64,000 nt of DNA from JBCDHN01 sp965224535 (lineage in GTDB: Bacteria > Verrucomicrobiota > Verrucomicrobiia > Verrucomicrobiales > DEV007): NCBI GenBank assembly GCA_965224535.1, contig CBDCZR010000022.1, positions 310,001-374,000 on the forward strand. Direction: 5' to 3'. The notes below the pieces were generated by a model. That model ran no database searches. It was not told the origin of the DNA and worked only from the letters and a program-made list of their open reading frames with translations. The position numbers and the translations under genes are program-made. Positions 52,164 to 59,757 of the stretch are shown here, one piece after another; the stretch's first letter is position 1; every line of letters starts with the position of its first letter.

Positions 52164-53516
52164 ATGGCCTTTCACGAACAAACCCTCTCGATCGACTTCG
52201 GCAACAGCTACTGCAAGGTGGGGCTGCGCACCCAAGGCAACGAGCCATCCCAGTTGTTGCGCGATCCCAGCTTTAGCTTTGACGAGGGCAATTTTTGCAT
52301 CCCCACCATCGTCGGCCAACGCAAGAGCGACGGGATTTTTCGCTACGGCACGGAGGTTTTGGAGGAAGGCAGCGACGACATCCGCGTTTACCGCAACTGG
52401 AAGCCGCTTTTTTTCGATGACGGCCAGCACGCCAGCCACGATCCTCTCCGCAACGCGCTGCAGGCCGACGGTCACGACGTGGAGGAACTGGCGCTGGGCT
52501 ACTTTACCTGGCTGCGCCGCCAGGTGGAGCCGATTTGCCGGCAGCAGTTTGAATTGGACGCCGCGGGTGAGATTCCCGTGCGCATCACTCTGCCGGCGTT
52601 TGGAAATGTGGCCCGCGCAACCGAGCGGCTCGAGGATTTACTCACCGAGAGCGGTTGGAAGCTGTGCCCGGCCGAAGGCGCCATCCCCGAGCCGGTCGCC
52701 AACGCCATCGGCGCCTTTTCTCAGGGCCGCAACGCGGTGTGGACGCCCGAGCGCCTGCAACACGGCCGTCCGTTGCCCCTGGCGGGCGATTCGCTGATGC
52801 CGCATTACGGCAACATGTTCGAGGATTCGCCGTTTTTGGAGGCGTTTCGCAACAACGCGCTCGATCGGCTCGACGACCCCATGCACTGGGTGCTCGTGGC
52901 TGACCTTGGCGGTTACACGCTGGATTTCGCCATGCTTGGTTTTGACCTCGAAGACCTTAGCCAAACCTTCGGCCAGGCTTCTTTGCAAGCCGATCCTCCG
53001 CGGTTCGCGCGAGTTTCCTACCCGCTGGGCGTCATGGATCTGGACCAAATGGTTCACGACGCTTTGCCGGACGATCAGCAGCAGGCCATGCGCACGATGA
53101 ACGGCGATGTCGACCAACGCCGCCTGGAGACATTCCACCGGCTGTGTTATAGCAGTTTCAGACCCTTCCGAGTCGGAGGCACGGAGATCGGCAGTGGCCC
53201 GAATTCCGAGCATGTTCGTCAGGCCGTTGAGGCTTTTGCCACGAAAATTCGCATGTTGGTGGAGAAATTCATGGATACCCATCAGTTTCCACGCGCCGAT
53301 CAATTGATCCTGACCGGCGGCGGTTCCAACATCCCCGCGATCCGCAAGGCGCTGGTGGATGAGGTGAATCCCGCCCATACGCACGGGGCCGTGGATCGAG
53401 AATTGGCTGTCGCCAAGGGTGAGGATGATGGCTACACCGAACTCGGTCACGAACTGGTTCGTGGAGCCACGGCGGCCGGTGGCACGAGCGTGTATTTTGA
53501 ATTTTTGGCAGGGTAA
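52164..53516 (+). CDS. Hsp70/actin-fold ATPase lacking a substrate-binding domain
   Basis: A 450-residue protein. The actin-superfamily motifs are clear: phosphate-1 LSIDFGNSYCKVGL (residues ~8-21), phosphate-2 WVLVADLGGYTLDFAML (about 246-262), and adenosine motif QLILTGGGSNIPAI (about 381-394). The length covers the nucleotide-binding domain only; there is no DnaK-type substrate-binding beta-domain or lid. It could be a specialised Hsp70 (HscC-like without SBD), a ParM-like filament protein or a regulator. It is co-transcribed with the winged-helix/GrpE-like gene 24 bp upstream. The paired exchange-factor-like gene favours an Hsp70-like cycle. Followed by a 234-bp AT-rich gap and the alginate-type operon on the same strand. 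Confidence 0.85.
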   Translation: MAFHEQTLSIDFGNSYCKVGLRTQGNEPSQLLRDPSFSFDEGNFCIPTIVGQRKSDGIFRYGTEVLEEGSDDIRVYRNWKPLFFDDGQHASHDPLRNALQADGHDVEELALGYFTWLRRQVEPICRQQFELDAAGEIPVRITLPAFGNVARATERLEDLLTESGWKLCPAEGAIPEPVANAIGAFSQGRNAVWTPERLQHGRPLPLAGDSLMPHYGNMFEDSPFLEAFRNNALDRLDDPMHWVLVADLGGYTLDFAMLGFDLEDLSQTFGQASLQADPPRFARVSYPLGVMDLDQMVHDALPDDQQQAMRTMNGDVDQRRLETFHRLCYSSFRPFRVGGTEIGSGPNSEHVRQAVEAFATKIRMLVEKFMDTHQFPRADQLILTGGGSNIPAIRKALVDEVNPAHTHGAVDRELAVAKGEDDGYTELGHELVRGATAAGGTSVYFEFLAG

Positions 53517-53750
53517 GCAACCCGCCAAGGCGCGAATTTTGGGGAATTGACGGCTTGAGGCAAAAAATTGGCTTTTTAGGTCAATGGGAGGGTAAAAATT
53601 GAGAAAACCGGCGAATTTAGCTACGGAAATTACCAAAGCATTCTCTAAATGCTAGTTACCTTGGCAAAAATAAAATAATTTCTCTGTTTTTTCTAAAAAA
53701 CCTTGCTATCGCTCCCTGCTTGTTGCTCAGCAACCTAGACAGACACACTC
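53517..53750 (+). promoter_or_regulatory. AT-rich leader of the alginate-type operon with small dyads
   Basis: This gap is much richer in A and T than its surroundings (for example AAAATAAAATAATTTCTC at ~53668) and has no ORF. Two short inverted repeats are visible: AGCATT/AATGCT at 53637-53653 and GTTGCT-C-AGCAAC at 53722-53734, the latter 16 bp before the start codon at 53751. They may be operator sites for the operon. No convincing -35/-10 pair or Shine-Dalgarno sequence is seen. Confidence 0.4.
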
Positions 53751-55328
53751 ATGGTTCAATATTCCCCCCCTACTTCGCCTGGCGCCGGAGACCAGACCGA
53801 AGCGCCTAACAATGTGGCAATCCGCGCCAAACTTGAGATCGATCGCAGCGATTATGAAATCGCGCACCTCACGCCCTACGGCTTCACGCTTTCAGGGTCC
53901 ACCAATTTGAAAGCGCGGCAGGTTTTGCCGGCTTCGCTCCGTTTTGGCGAGAATGAAGTTTCGGTCGATATTCAGATGAATCCGGGTGACGAACAACCTA
54001 AGCGCGGGCGGTTTTGCAACCTGAGCCTCAAGGCCAAAAACGACCTCAAATCCTATCTCCAGCGCGTGCAGGAGCAGGGCCGTTCCGATCGCCTCAACGC
54101 GATGAGCTACGATGAGATCGCAAACGGCCAAAAGTCAGCCGGCCAGAAGAATGCGGCGCCCAAAGGAGCGACAAAGTCCAAGCGATTTCAGACGATGGTG
54201 GCTGGCGGCATGGCTGTGGCTATCGTCGGCATACTGCTGCTGGTCATCGTTTTCATTCACGTTCGCAGCAATGTCTCCGTGGCCAATGCGGCGCTGGTTG
54301 GCAACTTTCTGCCGGTCAATTCCACGGTTGATGGGCTCATCGATGAAGTCATGTTCGATGTGAACCATCCGGTTAAGAAGGGGGACGTTCTTTTCCGCGT
54401 CAGAAACGAGGAAATCGAGCAGGAAGTCGCCCTTTTGGAGGCGCAATTGGAGAGCGCTGCCGCCCAACTCCAAGCCTACCGTAAATTGGTGGCCGAGCAT
54501 CAAACCAAGGTGCAAATCGTGGCCGAGACCCTGGATCGTCAGCTCTCCATTGCGCAAGCAGAGTTCAAAATGGTGCAAGCGGTGGTTGATGCCGCGGAAA
54601 AGGACATGGAGCGGGTGGGCGCCTTGGTGCGCAGGAAGGCAGTGTCCGGCGTGCGCTACGATGAGGCCAAAGCCAGGGTGGAATCCGTAGTTGCCGAGCG
54701 GGATGCCAAAAAAGCCAAGCTGGAAATGCTGGATATCGCCAAAAAAGCGGCCGTTGAGCGGGGAATCATCATGCTGGGCGAGGAAATTGACGATGATTTG
54801 GCTGAATTCCGCGCTCAACTGGAAATTGCCGAGGCGCGGACCAAGGAGTTGGAGCAATCGTTGGAGGCGGGGCGCACCAAGGCGCGGCAAATGGAAGTTC
54901 GCGCGCCACGAGATGCGCACATCTACGCCACGTATTGCCGTTCCGGGGAGTTTGTCTCTGCCGCGGCGCCGGTTCTTTCTTTAAGCCTGTCATCCGGCTA
55001 TTGGGCTGCCGGGACGGTCAGTTCCGATGCGGTGCACCTCATTCGGCCGGGACAAGTGGTCGATGTCAGGGCGCCATCGTTGAAGCTCAAGCTCCGGGGA
55101 CGGGTTGAAGCGGTCGGCCACCGCGCGGTTTACACCGGCGGCGATTGGGCGCAGGATTTTCGGGGCGAGGCCCTTTCCGTGCCGATCAAGGTTTCCCTGC
55201 CGAAACTGAGCCACCAGATTCCATCGGGAATTCGGCTGAAAATGGTGGTCCAAACTCGCAGCGACTGGTCTGAGGAAGACGAAGCGGCAAACGCATCGGC
55301 AACCATTGCCTCCAACCTCCAGCCCTGA
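53751..55328 (+). CDS. Alg44-like protein: PilZ-like domain, membrane helix, HlyD-type periplasmic domain
   Basis: A 525-residue protein with the architecture of Alg44. Residues ~20-125 are PilZ-like (IAHLTPYGFTLSG in place of the D/NxSxxG strand); a single membrane helix lies at about 152-174 (VAGGMAVAIVGILLLVIVFI). The rest is a membrane-fusion HlyD-type domain with a biotinyl-lipoyl-like half (VNSTVDGLIDEVMFDVNHPV), a long coiled coil (about 215-385) and the second half (VRAPRDAHIYATYCRSGEFV). Alg44 activates alginate polymerisation on binding cyclic di-GMP. The RxxxR motif needed for that is not obvious here, so binding is uncertain. It precedes the synthase by 31 bp. Longer than Pseudomonas Alg44 (389), mainly in the coiled coil. 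Confidence 0.8.
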   Translation: MVQYSPPTSPGAGDQTEAPNNVAIRAKLEIDRSDYEIAHLTPYGFTLSGSTNLKARQVLPASLRFGENEVSVDIQMNPGDEQPKRGRFCNLSLKAKNDLKSYLQRVQEQGRSDRLNAMSYDEIANGQKSAGQKNAAPKGATKSKRFQTMVAGGMAVAIVGILLLVIVFIHVRSNVSVANAALVGNFLPVNSTVDGLIDEVMFDVNHPVKKGDVLFRVRNEEIEQEVALLEAQLESAAAQLQAYRKLVAEHQTKVQIVAETLDRQLSIAQAEFKMVQAVVDAAEKDMERVGALVRRKAVSGVRYDEAKARVESVVAERDAKKAKLEMLDIAKKAAVERGIIMLGEEIDDDLAEFRAQLEIAEARTKELEQSLEAGRTKARQMEVRAPRDAHIYATYCRSGEFVSAAAPVLSLSLSSGYWAAGTVSSDAVHLIRPGQVVDVRAPSLKLKLRGRVEAVGHRAVYTGGDWAQDFRGEALSVPIKVSLPKLSHQIPSGIRLKMVVQTRSDWSEEDEAANASATIASNLQP

Positions 55329-55359
55329 GTTGAGCTAAATCTCGGTTGGATTTGCCGCT

Positions 55360-56874
55360 ATGATGACAAGCATCCGATACGATGTGTCCTTGTTCGTGCG
55401 ATTGGTGCGCTCGTTGCCCGTGCTTCTCGCGTATTGTGCGTTAGTGATTGTCGTGCTGATGGGGCTTCCGCGCGATGCGCAAATGCTGTCCTTGACCAGC
55501 ATCGTAATCCTGGGATTGATTGGGATTTGGAGATATTTGTGGCTCATCGCCCACGTGATTCGCGCCGCGTTGTACGAACACTGGATGTATCCCAAAATTC
55601 AGTTTGCCGCAGAGCAGATTCCGCCTGAAAAGCGTTATCCCAAGCGGCTGTTTTTCGTCATTCCCACCTACAACGAAAAACCCGAGGTGTCCGAGCGCAT
55701 GTTGCGCTCGGTGCTGGATGAAGCCAGCGACGTGCCTAGCGAGATCATCATCTTCGTGAACGCGGGCAGCGATGAAGAGGACGAGTTGTTTCGCCAAACA
55801 TTTTACGATCATCCGGGAAGCGGCCGCATGCGCCTGGAATTCGTGCGCCAAATCGGCGGCAAACGTCAGGGCATGGCCGATACGCTTACCGAGCTATCCA
55901 CGCGTGAAATCGACCCTAACGATGCCGTTGTGCTCATGGATGGCGACACCATCCTGGGGAAGGGGATTTTGGAAAAATGTCTGCCGCTTTTTGTCCTGCG
56001 GCCCAGGCTTGGCGCCGTAACCACGGACAATCTTTCGGTCACCACGGGCAATGCGTTTTATCGCAAGTGGTACACGCTGCGTTTTGCCATGCGGCACCGC
56101 ATGATGAAGTCGCAAAGCCTCTCCGGCCAGCTATTGGTGTTAACCGGGCGTTTTTCCATGTTTCGCGCCAAAGACGTGGTGGAGGAGGAATTCATAGCCA
56201 ACCTGGAGAACGACCGGATCAATCATTGGCTGCACGGTGAGATCAAATTCGTGACCGGAGACGACAAGAGCACCTGGTACACGCTGCTCAACAAGGGCGC
56301 GGAGATGTTGTATGTGCCGGACGCTCACATTTACTGCATGGAGGACTCCACGGATCGCGCGTTTGCTCAGAGTATCAAGAAAATGCATCGCTGGTTTGGA
56401 AATATGCTGCGTAACAACGGCCGAGCGATCCTCCTTGGGCCGGGCCGGCAAAAACCGTTCATTTGGTGGTGCCTGGTGGACCAGCGCATATCCATGTGGA
56501 CCAGCTTGCTCGGGCCCGCGGCGGCGTTGTGGGCGGCGTTTTGGCTCAGCCCATACTATATTGTCATCTACCTGATGCTGGTCGTTTTGGTGCGCAGCAT
56601 TTATCTCATTTTGCTGGTCGTTGAAGGCCATCGCATGTCCGTCACGGACATACCCATGCTGCTCTACACGCAATGGGTCGGCAGCCTGGTGAAGATTTAC
56701 ACCCTCTTTCACCTGCACCAGCAAAAATGGGATTCTCACCGGACCAAGGATGCAAGCGGGGCAGAAGAGCGCGAAGCTGTCGAGCTAACGGAGTTGATTC
56801 CAAAGCTGCAGATCGTGCTTTCCATGTGCTTGTTTTTGCTCTTCGTTTCAGCGATCATCGGGATCAAAGAATGA
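55360..56874 (+). CDS. Alg8-like processive family 2 glycosyltransferase
   Basis: A 504-residue membrane polymerase. Two N-terminal membrane helices (about 15-60) precede a GT2 domain: FFVIPTYNEKPEVSERML, VVLMDGDTIL (DxD-like metal site), TGDDKSTWYTLL, and QSIKKMHRWFGNMLRNNG, which corresponds to the Q/RxxRW acceptor-binding motif. Three to four membrane helices follow from about residue 375. The whole resembles Alg8, the mannuronan synthase that polymerises GDP-mannuronate and extrudes the chain. Position between an Alg44-like activator and a lyase strengthens the call. GDP-mannose dehydrogenase (AlgD) and epimerase or export genes are not in the window, so the polymer may be alginate or a related uronan. 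Confidence 0.85.
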   Translation: MMTSIRYDVSLFVRLVRSLPVLLAYCALVIVVLMGLPRDAQMLSLTSIVILGLIGIWRYLWLIAHVIRAALYEHWMYPKIQFAAEQIPPEKRYPKRLFFVIPTYNEKPEVSERMLRSVLDEASDVPSEIIIFVNAGSDEEDELFRQTFYDHPGSGRMRLEFVRQIGGKRQGMADTLTELSTREIDPNDAVVLMDGDTILGKGILEKCLPLFVLRPRLGAVTTDNLSVTTGNAFYRKWYTLRFAMRHRMMKSQSLSGQLLVLTGRFSMFRAKDVVEEEFIANLENDRINHWLHGEIKFVTGDDKSTWYTLLNKGAEMLYVPDAHIYCMEDSTDRAFAQSIKKMHRWFGNMLRNNGRAILLGPGRQKPFIWWCLVDQRISMWTSLLGPAAALWAAFWLSPYYIVIYLMLVVLVRSIYLILLVVEGHRMSVTDIPMLLYTQWVGSLVKIYTLFHLHQQKWDSHRTKDASGAEEREAVELTELIPKLQIVLSMCLFLLFVSAIIGIKE

Positions 56875-57671
56875 CGAAAATCGCAATAAAGTGGCTCGTT
56901 TTGGCGGCGAACTGGGGCTTGCTCCTGCCTGCCGGCGCGGAGGAAGTTAGCGTCAGCTTTCAATCGCGCGCTGTTGGCGCCTATGGCAAAAAAACGGCCA
57001 AATTCGATTGGCCGGGGTTGCAATGGGAGTCGCTCGGCGGCCGCGCCTACATAACTGCGGATCCGCACGATGGAAACAACCGGGTTTTGCGCGTTGACTA
57101 TCCTTCCGGAAGAATCGGCAGCAAAGAGAGTGGCGCGCAAATGCTCGTGAAGCTGGCGGAAGCGGAGGAATACGTTCTGAGCTATCGCCTGCGTTTTTGC
57201 GAACGGTTCGAATGGACGCGGGGAGGAAAGTTGCCGGGTCTGACCAGCGGCGGTTCAGCCTTTTCCGGCGGAAAGAAGCCGGATGGAACGGGCTGGAGCG
57301 CGCGTTTTATGTGGCGGCCCGGCGGGAAATTGGTGGTTTACCTCTACCACCTCGATCAACCCAAATCCTTTGGCGAAGACGTTCCTTTGCGCGGTTTCAC
57401 GGCCCGCCGGGGCGAATGGCATCGCCTCAAGCAGCGTATTCGGGTTAACGAAGGCTCCCAAGCCGACGGAATCCTGCAAGTGTGGGTTGATGGGGAGCTT
57501 GCGCTCGACAAACGCGACGTTCGATACCGAAAATCGCCGCATGGCCTCATCGATCACTTCTATTTTTCCACGTTCTACGGCGGCAGTTCGCAGGATTTTG
57601 CCCCCAAGCGCGACCAAGAGATCTTGTTCGACGATTTTGTGCTAAAATCGGGACCCTCCGGAGCGCAGTAG
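56871..57671 (+). CDS. Secreted polysaccharide lyase family 14-like protein
   Basis: A 266-residue protein with a signal peptide (MTKIAIKWLVLAANWGLLLPAGA). The body matches PL14-type uronate lyases: YVLSYRLRFCERFEWTRGGK, LPGLTSGGSAFSGG, GTGWSARFMWRPGGKLVVYL, GEWHRLKQRIRVN, DGILQVWVDGELALD, and DHFYFSTFYGGSSQDFAP. The lysine and tyrosine residues typical of the lyase cleft are present. It overlaps the synthase stop by ATGA (56871-56874), so expression is coupled. In alginate systems a periplasmic lyase clears misdirected polymer or sets chain length. The exact substrate is inferred from its neighbours. Convergent with the Uma2 gene, 14 bp between stops. Confidence 0.85.
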   Translation: MTKIAIKWLVLAANWGLLLPAGAEEVSVSFQSRAVGAYGKKTAKFDWPGLQWESLGGRAYITADPHDGNNRVLRVDYPSGRIGSKESGAQMLVKLAEAEEYVLSYRLRFCERFEWTRGGKLPGLTSGGSAFSGGKKPDGTGWSARFMWRPGGKLVVYLYHLDQPKSFGEDVPLRGFTARRGEWHRLKQRIRVNEGSQADGILQVWVDGELALDKRDVRYRKSPHGLIDHFYFSTFYGGSSQDFAPKRDQEILFDDFVLKSGPSGAQ

Positions 57672-57685
57672 CCTGCTAGAAAACT

Positions 57686-58159
57686 TCAGGAAAAAACGGC
57701 GGCCAAATCTGCTTCCAAGCCCGTGACCGGGTCTTTGGCAATGCCGGTTGAAATGGTTTTCTCCGCGCCGTTGGGCGAGTAGATGGTCACGGAGCTTGCT
57801 GGAGGGAACACCAGCCAACAACTTTTGACGCCCCAGGCAAAATAACGGTCGAAACGCTGAAGAATCTCGTGAGTTCCTTGGGTGGGAGAGAGGATTTCGA
57901 CAACTTGGAGGGGAGCAGTTGTCATGCGAATTTCATCATGCATCAAATCCAGCGGCTGGCGAGGGATGACGCACAGATCGGGAGTTAGGTCCGGCTTTTC
58001 ACCGAGGTCGAGGGTTAATTCGCTAAGCGTGCGATAGTCCGGATGATCGAACCAAAGCCCGCTCAGATTCGTTTGGATGGCTCCGTGATGCTTGCTCGGC
58101 ATGGGTTTCCCTCTCTCCTTTTCGTAGTCTGAGATTTGTCTTTCGAGTGTCGAACTCAT
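57686..58159 (-). CDS. Short Uma2-family PD-(D/E)XK-fold protein
   Basis: A 157-residue Uma2/DUF820 protein: LTPDLCVIPRQPLDLMHDE with the first Asp, LQVVEILSPTQGTHEILQRF with the second acidic residue and the following charged helix, and YFAWGVKSCWLVFPPASSVT in place of the usual gvpEYWiiDP strand. The start MSSTLERQISDYEKERGKPM is short compared with the ~190-residue family average, so some of the N-terminal helix region is missing. Unlike the Uma2 protein at 2978-4066 it has no coiled-coil tail. Function unknown. It lies between the lyase (convergent) and the propeller gene (27 bp upstream, same strand). Confidence 0.8.
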   Translation of the reverse strand: MSSTLERQISDYEKERGKPMPSKHHGAIQTNLSGLWFDHPDYRTLSELTLDLGEKPDLTPDLCVIPRQPLDLMHDEIRMTTAPLQVVEILSPTQGTHEILQRFDRYFAWGVKSCWLVFPPASSVTIYSPNGAEKTISTGIAKDPVTGLEADLAAVFS

Positions 58160-58186
58160 GGCTTCAAAGTTAGCTGCATTAAACTC

Positions 58187-59536
58187 CTATCGCAAGCTCA
58201 ACCCGCGGCTATGGCGCCTGTTGCAAGCAATAGAGCCAACGTTCGCCCGCAGGAAGAGTTCATCGCCCACCAAGGCCGGTGTTGCGCTAAAACGGTCGTC
58301 GAGCTGGTTCATGGCAAGCGGTTTCGGCTCCGGATCGCTGCTGAGCACGAGCGTTATACCACTACGATCGACGAAATAGATCCGGCCGGCGGCGGCAACG
58401 GGTGAGGCGTAGACTTCTTGCAGACCGTGCAGGCGGAACGGGCCGGTAGGTTCTTCGCCGGTCTTCGCAACAACGCGGGAGAGGATGCCCTGGTAGTGGG
58501 CCAGATAGTACAGCGCGCCCTGGTAGAGCAGCGGTGTGGGGATGTAGGGCGTGCGGCGCGTGCGTTTCCAGAGAAGGCGATCGGTTCCTGACAAGTCGCC
58601 CTTCGCGCCGTTGGAAATGCGGATGGCCATGCCGGCTTGAAAGGTGTAGCTGCTCATTGCATAGACCACGCCATCGGCGTAAACCGGGCTGGCGACGACA
58701 TTCGCGGAAAGCGGGCCGCATTCCCAAATGACCTCGCCGGTTTCCAGGTTATAGCCGCGAACGGCCTTGGTTCCGCTGACGATGATTTGGGGCTTCCCGT
58801 CAACCTCTGCTACGATTGGAGAGGCCCAGGAGGTGGCTTCGTCGCGCGGCGTGCGCCAAGCGGGTTTGCCGGTTTTTTTCTCGAACGCCGCGAGGAAGGA
58901 CTTTTCCTCGTGATCCCAGTTCACCACGACGAAATCGCCGAAAATTGCCGGCGATGCGCCTTCGCCATGGCCGTGTTTGGTGTGCATGGCGCCAAGTTGG
59001 GCTTCCCAAACGACCTCACCGTCAAAATTCAGGCAAAACAGGCCGTAGGAGCCGAAAAACGCGAAAATTCGCTCGCCGTCGGTCACAATCGAGGCCGAAG
59101 CGAGGCTTCCGCTCTCATGCCCGCCTTCATGCGGCAATGCTTGGTGAACCTGGGTTTGCCACAAAATTTCGCCGCCGGCGCGGTCGATCGCCACGACCAC
59201 GAAGCGCTGTTTTTGGGTGATTGGCAGGTTGTTGTGCGCACCCTCCCTTCCGCTCCATTTTGGTTCGGTTAGGGGCTCGCCGAAGGGAATCGCCGCCGTC
59301 AAAAAAATGCGCCTGTTGGCGATGATTGGTGAGGAATGGCCCAAACCCGGCAATTCCGTTTTCCACCGCACGTTTTTGCCTTCGCTCCACTCGACAGGCG
59401 GATCGGCGTCCGGCGCTTCGCCGGTGAAAAGCGGACCGCGGAAATGCGGCCAGCCAGGTTCTCCGGCATTTTGCGCCAAGAGCGCGTGCGGGGTGAAAAT
59501 CAGGATCGCGAGCGCAATTTGGTGGGAGGAATTCAC
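58187..59536 (-). CDS. Secreted PQQ-like (BamB-type) beta-propeller protein
   Basis: A 449-residue protein with a signal peptide (HQIALAILIFTPHALLAQ) and a complete set of propeller blades: WPHFRGPLFTGEAPDADPP, NVRWKTELPGLGHSSPIIAN, GGEILWQTQVHQALPHEGG, FDGEVVWEAQLG, GKPAWRTPRD, and IYFVDRSGITLVLS. Members of this group are exported and often sit beside sulfatases or hydrolases in PVC genomes, with no proven activity. The start is GTG at 59536, which overlaps by GTGA with the stop of a hydrolase remnant just upstream; a GAGGAG lies directly before it. The C-terminal ~14 residues (CNRRHSRGLSLR) do not match the family and suggest a short 3' change. Confidence 0.85.
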   Translation of the reverse strand: MNSSHQIALAILIFTPHALLAQNAGEPGWPHFRGPLFTGEAPDADPPVEWSEGKNVRWKTELPGLGHSSPIIANRRIFLTAAIPFGEPLTEPKWSGREGAHNNLPITQKQRFVVVAIDRAGGEILWQTQVHQALPHEGGHESGSLASASIVTDGERIFAFFGSYGLFCLNFDGEVVWEAQLGAMHTKHGHGEGASPAIFGDFVVVNWDHEEKSFLAAFEKKTGKPAWRTPRDEATSWASPIVAEVDGKPQIIVSGTKAVRGYNLETGEVIWECGPLSANVVASPVYADGVVYAMSSYTFQAGMAIRISNGAKGDLSGTDRLLWKRTRRTPYIPTPLLYQGALYYLAHYQGILSRVVAKTGEEPTGPFRLHGLQEVYASPVAAAGRIYFVDRSGITLVLSSDPEPKPLAMNQLDDRFSATPALVGDELFLRANVGSIACNRRHSRGLSLR

Positions 59537-59757
59537 TCCTCACCGTTTGCCGCAGACCCCGCCAAAATCAACTCCAGCCATTCGGGAAACCGGTCGACGA
59601 AATCCGGCGGGAAGTCGTGATCCGAGACCTCGGGGTAGGCCTTGTAGACCACTTTGGCGCCAGAATCGCGAAAGGCGTCGGCCATTTACGCCTCGTACTT
59701 CATGCCGGTGAGATCGACGCCGGGCGGGCTACTAAGTCCGACAGCCTCCTAGCGTCA
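59533..59757 (-). pseudogene. Alpha/beta-hydrolase C-terminal remnant
   Basis: On the minus strand, MADAFRDSGAKVVYKAYPEV followed by SDHDFPPDFVDRFPEWLELI reads as the C-terminus of a prolyl-oligopeptidase/dienelactone-hydrolase-type protein. The His of SDHDF is the expected catalytic-triad histidine. In the same frame directly upstream, TGMKYEA and a stop codon (TAA) are seen, so the gene has a nonsense change and has lost everything before it. Its stop (TGA) overlaps the GTG start of the propeller gene, so it may be kept only as a translated leader. Confidence 0.6.

Noticed and set aside
52638..53636. A 332-codon minus-strand ORF
   Set aside because: Antisense to the Hsp70-fold ATPase gene, whose three nucleotide-binding motifs fix the correct strand.
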